From the NCBI RefSeq assembly GCF_014180715.1, contig NZ_JACEFC010000023.1, forward strand, positions 1-47,122: 47,122 bases of DNA, given 5' to 3'. This document shows, piece by piece, positions 23,030 to 30,581 of this stretch. The number at the start of each line of letters is the position of its first letter. The first letter of the stretch is position 1. Made by a program: the position numbers and the translations under genes. Under the pieces are notes generated by a model. It did no database searches and was not told where the DNA came from. It was given only the letters and a program-made list of their open reading frames with translations. This stretch comes from Nocardioides stalactiti. GTDB taxonomy: Bacteria > Actinomycetota > Actinomycetes > Propionibacteriales > Nocardioidaceae.

Positions 23030-24377
23030 AGCCCAGCCCCAGCCGGTCGAGGGTGCGCAGCCAGAGGTTGCGGCGCCCGGTCTCGTCGGCGCGAGCCAGC
23101 CCGCGTCGGGTGAGCTCGATGCCGGCCCACGCCACCGGTTCGGGCGGGAACGGCACCGCCGGTCGGCGCACCATCTGCAGCCGGGTGCGCTCGGTCTCCT
23201 CGCCACTGAGCAGGTCCAGCATCACGTCGGCCGCGAAGCGGGTGGCGCCGACGCCGAGGCCGGTGAACCCCAGCGCGTACGACGACCGCCCGCCGTGGGC
23301 GCGGCCGAAGCTGGCGCTGAACCGGGTCGAGGTGTCGATGACGCCCGCCCAGCGGTGGGTGAACCGGATCCCGTCGAGCTGCGGGAAGGTCTCGTGGAAG
23401 TGCCGGGCGAGCACCTCGAACGTCGCGGGTCGGTCCTCGTGCTCGGGTTCGATCGAGCGCCCGTAGTGGTAGATCGCGTCGTAGCCGCCCCACAGGATCC
23501 GATGGTCCGGGGTGATCCGGTAGTAGTGGAACTGGTTGCCCGAGTCCGAGATCCCGAGTGCCGGGTCCCATCGGAGGGCAGCGAGCTGGTCGGCGGTGAG
23601 GGGCTCGGTCGCGAGGACGTAGTCGTAGACGGGCACCGTGGTGAGCCGGAGCCGCCGCAGCAGCGGGCGGAAGACGTTGGTGGCGAGCGCGACCTGGCGG
23701 GCCCGCACGAGGCCGCCCGGCGTCTCGACGACCATCGTGTCGCCGTCGCGCCGGATGCGGGTGACGGGCGTCGACTCGGCGATCCGCACCCCGCGTCGCT
23801 CGGCCGCGTCGGCCAGGCCCCAGGCCAGCCGGGCCGGGTCGAGCACGGCGCACTCCTCGGCCCCGGAGAGCCGGCCGGCGAGATAGGTCGGCGAGTCGAC
23901 GACCTCCCGGACCGCGGCGGCGTCGAGGAAGCCGGGCTCCGAGGGCTCCAGCCACTCCACCTCGTGCGGCCGGGTGGCGACCGCGAGGGTGCCGGCCCGC
24001 TGGTAGCCGCAGTCGATGCCCTCGGCGGCGATGGTCTGCTCGATGGCGTCGAGGTTCTCCACTCCCATCCGGGCCAGCACGTCGTACTCCTCGGGCCAGC
24101 GGGCCCGGCCGTTGCTCTCCCCGTGGGTCAGCGAGGCCTCGCAGAAGCCGCCGTTGCGCCCGGTCGCGTGCTCGGCGATCCGGTCGCCCTCGAGGAGGAG
24201 GACGTCGCGTCCAGGCTCCCGTTCGACGGCGCGGAGCGCCGTCCACAGGCCGCAGAAGCCGCCCCCGACGATCACCAGGTCCGCCGTCGCGTCGCCGCCG
24301 ACCGCCGGTCGCGCCGGAGGCCGCAGGGGCGTGTCCAGCCAGAGTGGCCGGAGGACCGAGCCGGCGAGTGAGTCCAC
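23019..24377 (-). CDS. DAO-family FAD-dependent amine oxidoreductase (PuuB-like)
   Basis: A 452-residue FAD-dependent oxidase of the DAO/GlyOx fold. The dinucleotide-binding site is at residues 34-45 (LVIVGGGFCGLW) with LLLEGD at the end of strand 2. TGRNGGFCEASLTHG matches the conserved GRNGG segment of PuuB-like gamma-glutamylputrescine oxidases and related enzymes. A C-terminal FAD contact is YALGFTGLGVGATRFAADVM. Start is GTG 24375-24377. Close to potDABC, the transaminase and ALDH, it is likely to oxidise a polyamine or polyamine conjugate, releasing H2O2; a glutamyl-polyamine synthetase is not in the window, so the exact substrate is open. Confidence 0.8.
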   Translation of the reverse strand: MDSLAGSVLRPLWLDTPLRPPARPAVGGDATADLVIVGGGFCGLWTALRAVEREPGRDVLLLEGDRIAEHATGRNGGFCEASLTHGESNGRARWPEEYDVLARMGVENLDAIEQTIAAEGIDCGYQRAGTLAVATRPHEVEWLEPSEPGFLDAAAVREVVDSPTYLAGRLSGAEECAVLDPARLAWGLADAAERRGVRIAESTPVTRIRRDGDTMVVETPGGLVRARQVALATNVFRPLLRRLRLTTVPVYDYVLATEPLTADQLAALRWDPALGISDSGNQFHYYRITPDHRILWGGYDAIYHYGRSIEPEHEDRPATFEVLARHFHETFPQLDGIRFTHRWAGVIDTSTRFSASFGRAHGGRSSYALGFTGLGVGATRFAADVMLDLLSGEETERTRLQMVRRPAVPFPPEPVAWAGIELTRRGLARADETGRRNLWLRTLDRLGLGFDS

Positions 24378-24447
24378 CCGCCGGATCGTAGATCAAGCCT
24401 CGTGATGCGTTCCGCGCAGCAGCCTTCCCGAGGAGGGCTCGCCCCGG

Positions 24448-25431
24448 TCAGGCCGCGCGGGCGAACCAGCCGTCGATGAGCATCGTGGCGGTGCGGTCAG
24501 CCGCGCGCTGCGCCTGGCGCAGGACCTCGGCGTCGCGCTCCATCCGCCCTGGCACCGGGTCACCCGGACCCGGCGCGAGGAGCAGCGTCTCGACCCCGAG
24601 GTGCAGTCCGGAGGCGATCGCTGCGCGCTCCTCGGCGTACCGCTCCGGACGGGCTCGGTACGACGACGCCAGGTCGGGGTTGAGGCGGCGCAGGTAGCGC
24701 TCGATCATCGCGTCGGCGGGGCCCCAGCCGGGAACGTTGCCGGCGGGTCGGGTGGCGAGCACGATCGCGTGGGTGGCCCCGAGGTCGCGCGCGGTCGCGA
24801 CCGGGACCGCGTCGGAGATCCCGCCGTCGAGCCAGCGCCGGTCGCGGAAGTCGACGGGCGGGCCTCCGACCACGGGGAGGGTGCTCGACGCCTGGAGCGC
24901 GCGCAGCAGGGCCGCCGGGTCGGTGTGCTCCTCGAGCGCGACGGGCTGGGCGGTGGCGACGTCGGTCGCGACGGCGGCGAACCGGATCAAGGGGCGGGCG
25001 AGCGCGCGCCGGGCGAGGTCGAGGAGCTCGTCCGTGGCTGCGACGATCCGGGCCGCGTCGACGGCCGGTCCGGCGCGGGTGATCAGCCGGCGCGGGTCGG
25101 CGTACTCGCGCCGACCGGCGAACACCTCGGCATACGACGTCGCCATCGCGTCGGCGGTGCCGGCGACCACCGCCGCGCCGTTGACCGACCCGGCTGAGGT
25201 GCCGACGACGAGGTCGAGGCACTCGGTCACACCGGCTCGTTCGAGCGCCGCCGCCATCGCCGCGGAGACCACCCCGCGCATGCCGCCGCCCTCGATCACC
25301 AGGGCGAGGGTGGCGCTGTCCGACCGGTCACCGGCCAGCCGTCGCCGGACGAGCCCGGCGACGTCGAGGAGCTCGGGCTCCGGAGCGACGTCCTGACGGC
25401 GGACCTTCCAGCGTCGAGCAGCCGCCCTCAC
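24448..25431 (-). CDS. Patatin-like phospholipase
   Basis: A 327-residue patatin-fold serine hydrolase. The oxyanion loop is EGGGMRGV (residues 47-54), nucleophile Ser79 is in VVGTSAGSV, and the catalytic Asp202 is in LDGGIS, so the dyad is complete. Start GTG 25429-25431 overlaps the stop of the upstream membrane protein gene (GTGA), so the two are coupled; the long frame beyond it only shadows that gene. No signal peptide; probably cytosolic and acting on phospholipids or acyl-esters. In this operon it may be induced by release of the TetR at 26251-26847. Confidence 0.85.
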   Translation of the reverse strand: MRAAARRWKVRRQDVAPEPELLDVAGLVRRRLAGDRSDSATLALVIEGGGMRGVVSAAMAAALERAGVTECLDLVVGTSAGSVNGAAVVAGTADAMATSYAEVFAGRREYADPRRLITRAGPAVDAARIVAATDELLDLARRALARPLIRFAAVATDVATAQPVALEEHTDPAALLRALQASSTLPVVGGPPVDFRDRRWLDGGISDAVPVATARDLGATHAIVLATRPAGNVPGWGPADAMIERYLRRLNPDLASSYRARPERYAEERAAIASGLHLGVETLLLAPGPGDPVPGRMERDAEVLRQAQRAADRTATMLIDGWFARAA

Positions 25432-26099
25432 GAGGACACCTCCGTCGAGCGCGCGGCGATCGAGGAGTCGCTCCGCTCCGGATCGCGGACGTAGAGGTTG
25501 ATGAGGATGCTCGTCATCGCTGCCCAGACGCACCACAGCGAGACCACCGCGTTCTGGTCCAGCCAGGCCAGCAGGGCGACCACCACGAGGTTGCCCAGCC
25601 CGAACCAGCGCAGCTGGGCCGCCCGCGCGAAGATCGCCGGCGCGCAGGTAGCGACGACGTAGGCCGCCAGCACCACCTCGTCGTACGGGACACCGGGGCT
25701 GTAGGCGATGTGGTGGCCGTCGATCCGCCGGGCGACGTCGCCGACCCCCAGTGCCGCGAGGTCGACGACCGCCGCGCCGAGCCCGGCGAGGAAGAAGAGT
25801 CGCGCCAGGTTGCGCGACCGGACCAGCCCGAGCCGGAGGAACGCGTAAGGGACGAGGACCGGCACCAGGCCCAGGGCGATGACGAGGTAGACCCACGCCG
25901 CCGGGTCACCGACCTGGTCGGACACGTGGCCCTGCAGGTTCCACCAGACCAGCGTCTCGATCAGCTGGTGCACGCCGAACACCAGCGGCAGCGACGCCAA
26001 CGCGACCTGGTCACGGGTGCGGACGTTGCGCAACGTGTCGATGCCGACAGCGGTGATCACCACGCCGGCAGCGAGGTCCATCTCCGGGGAGAAGCACAT
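25428..26099 (-). CDS. DUF6629-like membrane protein
   Basis: A 223-residue integral membrane protein starting MCFSPEMDLAAGVVITAVGI. The M-C-[FW]-S-x-x-x-D/S-L start and the following FGVHQLIETLVWWN match what I know as the DUF6629 family. About seven hydrophobic segments alternate with short loops, with histidines in HQLIE and GHHIAYSPG. Function unknown. It is first gene of a two-gene unit with the patatin gene and divergent from a TetR gene, with a strong inverted repeat in between. Confidence 0.75.
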   Translation of the reverse strand: MCFSPEMDLAAGVVITAVGIDTLRNVRTRDQVALASLPLVFGVHQLIETLVWWNLQGHVSDQVGDPAAWVYLVIALGLVPVLVPYAFLRLGLVRSRNLARLFFLAGLGAAVVDLAALGVGDVARRIDGHHIAYSPGVPYDEVVLAAYVVATCAPAIFARAAQLRWFGLGNLVVVALLAWLDQNAVVSLWCVWAAMTSILINLYVRDPERSDSSIAARSTEVSS

Positions 26100-26121
26100 G
26101 GGGAGCCGTCCTGCGCTGGTC

Positions 26122-26147
26122 GCTTACAAAGTCGTGGAAATGTAAGC
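26122..26147. promoter_or_regulatory. Candidate TetR operator between DUF6629-patatin operon and tetR
   Basis: GCTTACA (26122-26128) and TGTAAGC (26141-26147) form a perfect 7-bp inverted repeat with 12 nt between. It lies 22 nt upstream of the membrane protein ATG and about 100 nt before the TetR GTG, so one repressor dimer could control the operon. Confidence 0.65.
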
Positions 26148-26250
26148 ACGAGGTGGGCAGTGGGAGCAACTGCGCACGTCAGCCGCGATACTGAGGAGAA
26201 CCGGATCCGGGCCGACTGCAGGCCGAGGGCAGGGCGAGAGGTCGACGAGC

Positions 26251-26847
26251 GTGCGAGGCAACCAGCTGCGTGGTCGCATCCTCGAGGCCGCCACCCAGGT
26301 CCTCCGCGAGGGTGGCCCGCGGCCCCGCCTCATCACCTCGATCGCCGAGCGCGCCGGCGTCTCCCGCCCGACGCTCTACAAGTACGTCGGCGACCGTGAC
26401 GCGATCTACGACGCGCTGCTGCGGATCGAGCTCGAACGGGTCATCGACGACATCGCCACCCGGGCCGAGCGCTCCGAGTCGCCGCGCGACGACTACATCG
26501 ACGTGATCGTCGGACTGACCCTTCAAGCCCGCAACCACCCGGCTCTCCAGGCGGTGCTGGCGAAGCATCCCGAGATCGTGGCCTCGCACCTGCCCCGGGT
26601 GCTGCCGCTCGTCCTCGACATCGCCCTGCCCCGACTGAGCCCGGTGCTCGAGGCCGGCGCCGCCGAGGGGCGCTGGCCCCAGATCGACCCGCGGGTCGCG
26701 ATCACCTGGACGGCGCGCCTGACCACGGCGCTCGCGGTGATGCCCCTCCCGGAGGACTCCGCGGAGGCGGACCTGCGCCGCGAGGTCGGCGCCCTGCTCG
26801 ACGTCACCCAGTCGATCGCGGCGCGAACCCGCACCGACGGGTCCTAG
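26251..26847 (+). CDS. TetR family regulator, divergent from the patatin operon
   Basis: A 198-residue TetR protein starting at GTG 26251 with AGAGG upstream. The helix-turn-helix (about residues 6-48) reads RGRILEAATQVLREGGPRPR, then SIAERAGVSRPTLYKYVGDR. The C-terminal domain is helical (LQARNHPALQAVLAKHPEIV). Its stop overlaps that of the converging quinone reductase gene in CTAG. The obvious target is the inverted repeat at 26122-26147. Ligand unknown; a fatty acid or lipid would fit the patatin neighbour. Confidence 0.85.
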   Translation: MRGNQLRGRILEAATQVLREGGPRPRLITSIAERAGVSRPTLYKYVGDRDAIYDALLRIELERVIDDIATRAERSESPRDDYIDVIVGLTLQARNHPALQAVLAKHPEIVASHLPRVLPLVLDIALPRLSPVLEAGAAEGRWPQIDPRVAITWTARLTTALAVMPLPEDSAEADLRREVGALLDVTQSIAARTRTDGS

Positions 26848-27845
26848 GGGACCAGCACGACCTTGCCGACGTTGCGGCGCTCGGCGAGCATCTGGTGCGC
26901 CTCACCGGCCCGGTCGAACGGGAACGCCTCCGCCACGACCGGCTGGATCGTGCCGTCGGCGATCAGTTCGCGCAGCGGCGTGATCCACGGCTCGAGCGTG
27001 CCGGCGTCGTCCCAGAGCGCCAGCATGTTGAGCCCGATGACCGCCTTGGAGACCGACATCTGCTTGACCAGGTTGAAGCGCGGCATCCGGATCATCGTCT
27101 TCGCGGCCTGGAGCAGGTTGCGTCCCGCACCGTCCATCACCGACGACGCCCCGAAGGCGACGAGGCGGCCGCCCGGCCGGAGCAGGTCATAGCTGGTGCG
27201 GAAGCTGGGCCCGCCGACCGCGTCCATGATGACGTCGTACGGCGGCAGCCCGCGGTGCCAGTCCCGCTTCGTGTAGTCGTGGGCGACCTCGACGCCGAAG
27301 CCGCGCACGGCGTCGTGCTTGCCGGGGGACGCGGTCCCGTGGACCTCGGCCCCGATCCGGCGGGCGATCTGGGTCGCAGCGATGCCGACCCCGCCGGCCG
27401 CCGCGTGGATGAGGACCCGCTCGCCGGGCTGCAGCGACCCGTAGCGGACCAGGCCCGCCCAGGCCGTCGCGTAGTTCACCGGGATCGCGGCGCCCTGCTC
27501 GTAGGAGAGCCGGTCGTCGAGGGCGACCACGTCGCGGGCACCGACGACCACCTTCTCGGCGTAACCGCCGAAGCGCGTCCCGGCGAGCACGCGGTCACCG
27601 ACCTGGACGCCGGTCACGCCCTCGCCGACAGCGGTCACGTCGCCGGCGACCTCGTAGCCGACGACCATCGGCGGCTTCGGCGCATCGGGATAGAAGCCGA
27701 CCCGCGCCATGGTGTCGGCGAAGTTGACTCCCGACGCCCGCACGTCGACCGCGACCTGCCCCGCTCCGGGCGGGCCCGGGTCGGGTCGGTCCTGGACCTC
27801 GAGCACGTCGAGTCCGCCGTGCTTGGTGATGACGACTGCGCGCAT
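26844..27845 (-). CDS. Zinc-free MDR quinone oxidoreductase (QOR/VAT1-like)
   Basis: A 333-residue medium-chain reductase without zinc ligands. The family signature is VLIHAAAGGVGIAATQIARR, with the A-A-G-G-V-G nucleotide site. The catalytic domain start is VDVRASGVNFADTMARVGFY with N instead of zinc-binding Cys, and GYEVAGDV replaces GHE. It should use NADPH to reduce quinones or enones. The DLLRPGGRLVAFGASSV and AVIGLNMLALWDD segments fit the VAT-1-like branch. TAGCGT at 27853-27858 is 7 nt from the ATG, a leaderless signature. Confidence 0.88.
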   Translation of the reverse strand: MRAVVITKHGGLDVLEVQDRPDPGPPGAGQVAVDVRASGVNFADTMARVGFYPDAPKPPMVVGYEVAGDVTAVGEGVTGVQVGDRVLAGTRFGGYAEKVVVGARDVVALDDRLSYEQGAAIPVNYATAWAGLVRYGSLQPGERVLIHAAAGGVGIAATQIARRIGAEVHGTASPGKHDAVRGFGVEVAHDYTKRDWHRGLPPYDVIMDAVGGPSFRTSYDLLRPGGRLVAFGASSVMDGAGRNLLQAAKTMIRMPRFNLVKQMSVSKAVIGLNMLALWDDAGTLEPWITPLRELIADGTIQPVVAEAFPFDRAGEAHQMLAERRNVGKVVLVP

Positions 27846-27898
27846 GGCCCGGACGCTAGCGGGATCCGCCCACGCGGGCGTCCTCCCAGGGTCGGACG

Positions 27899-28672
27899 TC
27901 AGCCGAGCACGGGCCGCCGGCCGGCGGTCAGCTCGGTCAAGGTGTCCTGCATCGCGCTCTCGATCCGCGCGGCGAAGGCGCCCGCCGACTCACCGTCGAC
28001 GGAGTGCATCGCGGGCAGCACCACGGTGACGAGCTTCGTCGGCAGCGGGAGATAGGGCACCATCCCGACGGCGCCGACGTTGACGCCCCACGGCAGCGAG
28101 ACGCTGACCGGTAGGGCCTTGATCCGGAGCAGCTCGGGGAGCCGGAGCGCCCGGGCGATGCGCTGGCCGTCGCTGAGGACGAGGAGGGACTCCCCGGCTC
28201 CGGCGGTGACGACCGGGACGACCGGGACGCCGTGCTCGATCGCGGTCCGCGCATAGCCCGTGCGACCGGCGAACTTGATCCGGTTGCGCTCGGACGTCGC
28301 CTTGGCCGCCTCGACGTCGCCGCCGGGGAACACGGCGACGTGCCGCGCAGCAGCGAAGGCGGCGTCCACCGCCTCGGCACTGCCGGGGACGCATCCGAGC
28401 GGCTCGATGAACCGGCCGACCCCGAGGGTCCACGCGATCTGGTGGACGAGGAACGTGACCCCGCGCCCGTCGGACATCCCGTGCAACGCCCGGGCGAGGG
28501 CCATCACGTTCAGGTCGACGATGCCGCCGAACCCGTGGTTGGACACGATGAGCGCCGGACTGGCCGGCAGCGAGGTCTCCCCGCGCACCTCGTGCCGGTG
28601 ATAGGTCCGCAGGTAGCGGTCCAGCAGCGCCAACGGCAGCCGCGGCAATGCGCCGTCTCGTCTCGTCTCCAT
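27899..28672 (-). CDS. PlsC-like acyltransferase family protein
   Basis: A 257-residue protein with the lysophospholipid acyltransferase fold. Motif I is PALIVSNHGFGGIVDLN, whose catalytic His is followed by Asp at a longer spacing than the usual H-x4-D. Motif III is VAVFPGGDVEAAK, with GGD instead of the common P-E-G. SERNRIKFAGRTGYARTAIE and VPVVPVVTAGAGESLL match the segment following motif III. This variant set is typical of a clade of actinobacterial acyltransferases close to those linked to triacylglycerol/wax metabolism. The start codon lies just 18 nt after two adjacent palindromes, indicating tight transcriptional control by an unlinked regulator. Confidence 0.78.
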   Translation of the reverse strand: METRRDGALPRLPLALLDRYLRTYHRHEVRGETSLPASPALIVSNHGFGGIVDLNVMALARALHGMSDGRGVTFLVHQIAWTLGVGRFIEPLGCVPGSAEAVDAAFAAARHVAVFPGGDVEAAKATSERNRIKFAGRTGYARTAIEHGVPVVPVVTAGAGESLLVLSDGQRIARALRLPELLRIKALPVSVSLPWGVNVGAVGMVPYLPLPTKLVTVVLPAMHSVDGESAGAFAARIESAMQDTLTELTAGRRPVLG

Positions 28673-28690
28673 CGGACCCCCACAACTTTT

Positions 28691-28719
28691 CTGACGATAT
28701 CGTCAGTTATCGACGATAA
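28691..28719. promoter_or_regulatory. Twin palindromic operators upstream of the acyltransferase
   Basis: CTGACGATATCGTCAG (28691-28706) is a perfect 16-bp palindrome. It is directly followed by TTATCGACGATAA (28707-28719), a perfect 13-bp palindrome around a single base. Both contain CGATA/TATCG half-sites (A/T-rich for this genome). They end about 5 nt from the stop of the downstream-placed HNH-repeat gene. No regulator gene is adjacent. Confidence 0.75.
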
Positions 28720-28724
28720 GTCGG

Positions 28725-29141
28725 TCAACTCGGGATCGCCGCAGCGCGCCCCTTGACCTCGGCCCAGGGGAACCGCTGTCGGAGCGTGGCTCCGCTGGGG
28801 ACGCCCTCCTGCTCCTTCGCCCACGCCGAGTAGTCGGCGAACGAACCGGTGCTGCCCGGCGCGCGGAGGTACGACGCGACGATCGCGACCACGTCGTCGT
28901 CGGACCAGCGTCGGCTCGTCGAGCGGGTGGTGTTGGTCGGGACGCCCGCCCGCTGGCAGGCCTCGTTCCACGAGCCGAAGCGGCGGATCAGCAGGGCCGG
29001 GGAGGCGGCGGCGTCCCGGCCACGCTGCCAGGCGTCGTACGCCCCGGCGGTCAGCGGGGCGCCGAGCTCGGCGGCTGCGGCCGCGACCGCGGCGACGAGG
29101 ACCTCGTCGGAGTACTCCGGAGTGCGCACGCGCGCGCTCAC
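28725..29141 (-). CDS. HNH/homing-endonuclease-associated repeat protein
   Basis: A 138-residue protein starting at GTG 29139-29141, overlapping the malic enzyme stop (GTGA). It contains two copies of the helical repeat often attached to HNH or homing endonucleases. The first ends SPALLIRRFGSWNEACQRAG (about residues 42-62). The second is WSDDDVVAIVASYLRAPGST through TLRQRFPWAEVKGRA (about 75-133). These modules bind DNA; no nuclease domain is present, so this is a repeat-only protein, perhaps a small DNA-binding regulator (inference). Its role behind malic enzyme is unclear, but the tight coupling suggests shared transcription. Confidence 0.75.
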   Translation of the reverse strand: MSARVRTPEYSDEVLVAAVAAAAAELGAPLTAGAYDAWQRGRDAAASPALLIRRFGSWNEACQRAGVPTNTTRSTSRRWSDDDVVAIVASYLRAPGSTGSFADYSAWAKEQEGVPSGATLRQRFPWAEVKGRAAAIPS

Positions 29142-30511
29142 TGCCCGCGGATGGCGGCGGCCACCGCCCCCGGGACGTCGGGGTGGAACACGCTCGGGAT
29201 GATGAAGCTCGGGTGCAGCTCCTCGTCGGTGACGACCGCCGCGATGGCGTGCGCGGCCCGAAGGAGCATGTCGATGGTGACCTCCGACGCGCGGGCGTCC
29301 AGCAGGCCGCGGAAGACGCCGGGGAAGGCGAGCACGTTGTTGATCTGGTTGGGGTAGTCCGAGCGGCCCGACGCGACCACGGCGGCATGCTTGGCGGCCT
29401 CGGCCGGGTCGACCTCGGGATCCGGGTTCGCCAGGGCGAACACCACGGCACCGTCGGCCATCTCGGCGATCCACTCCGGCTGGAGGACACCGGGACCGCT
29501 GACGCCGATGAACACGTCGGCACCCTGGAGCCCCTCACGCAGCCCGCCCCGCACGCCCCGCGGGTTGGTGATCGAGGCGAGGGTGCGCTTGGCGGCCGGA
29601 AGCGTCTCGTCGTCGCCGCAGAGCAGGCCCTCCCGGTCCCAGACCACGACGTCCTCGGCCCCGCCGGCCAGCAGCAGGGCCACGATCGCCGAACCTGCCG
29701 CACCGCCGCCGGCGACGACGATCCGGGTCGCCGAGAGGGACTTGCGCACAACGCGCAGCGCGTTGGTCAGCGCCGCCAGGACGACGATCGCCGTGCCGTG
29801 CTGGTCGTCGTGGAACACGGGGATGTCGAGGGACTCCCGCAACCGTGCTTCGATCTCGAAGCAGCGCGGCGCCGCGATGTCCTCCAGGTTGATGCCACCG
29901 AAGCCCGGCGCGATCATCTCGACGGCCTTCACGATCTCGTCGACGTCCTGGCTGGCCAGGCAGATGGGCCACGCGTCGATGTCGGCGAACCGCTTGAAGA
30001 GGGCCGCCTTGCCCTCCATCACCGGCATCGCTGCTCCCGGTCCGATGTTGCCGAGACCGAGAACGGCGGAGCCGTCGGTGACCACGGCCACCGAGTTGCC
30101 CTTGATCGTCAGCTTGGCCACGTCCTCGGGGTGCTCGTAGAGCGCCATGCTGACCCGCCCGACACCGGGGGTGTAGGCCATCGCCAGGTCGTCCCGGTTC
30201 TTGAGCGGGACCTTGCTGCGGATCTCGATCTTCCCGCCGAGGTGGAGCAGGAACGTCCGGTCCGAGACCTTGTGGACGGTCACCCCCGCGATCGCCTCGA
30301 CCGCCGCCACCACGCGCTCGCTGTGGTCGGAGTCGGTCGCACTGCACGTCACGTCGAGGACCAGCCGGTCGTGCTTGGAGTCGACGACGTCCATGGCCGT
30401 CGTGATCCCGCCTGCCTCCGCGATCGTCGTGGCGACCGTGCCGACCACCGCGTAGTCGGGCGCGGCGTGCAGCCGCATGGTGATCGAGTACGACGACGGC
30501 GTGACGCTCAT
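29138..30511 (-). CDS. NAD(P)-dependent malic enzyme with N-terminal ACT domain
   Basis: A 457-residue malic enzyme (malate to pyruvate + CO2). An ACT-like domain occupies residues 1-80 (SITMRLHAAPDYAVVGTVAT), suggesting amino-acid control. Catalytic core motifs are AMAYTPGVGRVSMA (Tyr general acid), LTIKGNSVAVVTDGSAVLGL and GNIGPGAAMPVMEGKAALFK (Lys base). The metal site is in GINLEDIAAPRCFEIEARLR and FHDDQHGTAIVVLAAL. The nucleotide fold is IVVAGGGAAGSAIVALLLAG. This is the prokaryotic short form without a phosphotransacetylase domain. Together with pckG elsewhere in the window it would link the TCA cycle to gluconeogenesis. Confidence 0.93.
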   Translation of the reverse strand: MSVTPSSYSITMRLHAAPDYAVVGTVATTIAEAGGITTAMDVVDSKHDRLVLDVTCSATDSDHSERVVAAVEAIAGVTVHKVSDRTFLLHLGGKIEIRSKVPLKNRDDLAMAYTPGVGRVSMALYEHPEDVAKLTIKGNSVAVVTDGSAVLGLGNIGPGAAMPVMEGKAALFKRFADIDAWPICLASQDVDEIVKAVEMIAPGFGGINLEDIAAPRCFEIEARLRESLDIPVFHDDQHGTAIVVLAALTNALRVVRKSLSATRIVVAGGGAAGSAIVALLLAGGAEDVVVWDREGLLCGDDETLPAAKRTLASITNPRGVRGGLREGLQGADVFIGVSGPGVLQPEWIAEMADGAVVFALANPDPEVDPAEAAKHAAVVASGRSDYPNQINNVLAFPGVFRGLLDARASEVTIDMLLRAAHAIAAVVTDEELHPSFIIPSVFHPDVPGAVAAAIRGQ

Positions 30512-30581
30512 ACCGCCTACCTAAGACCTGATCTCGGGCTACTCACAAGTACGGGGCGGTTGTGGTCGTTGTGATCGGCCC

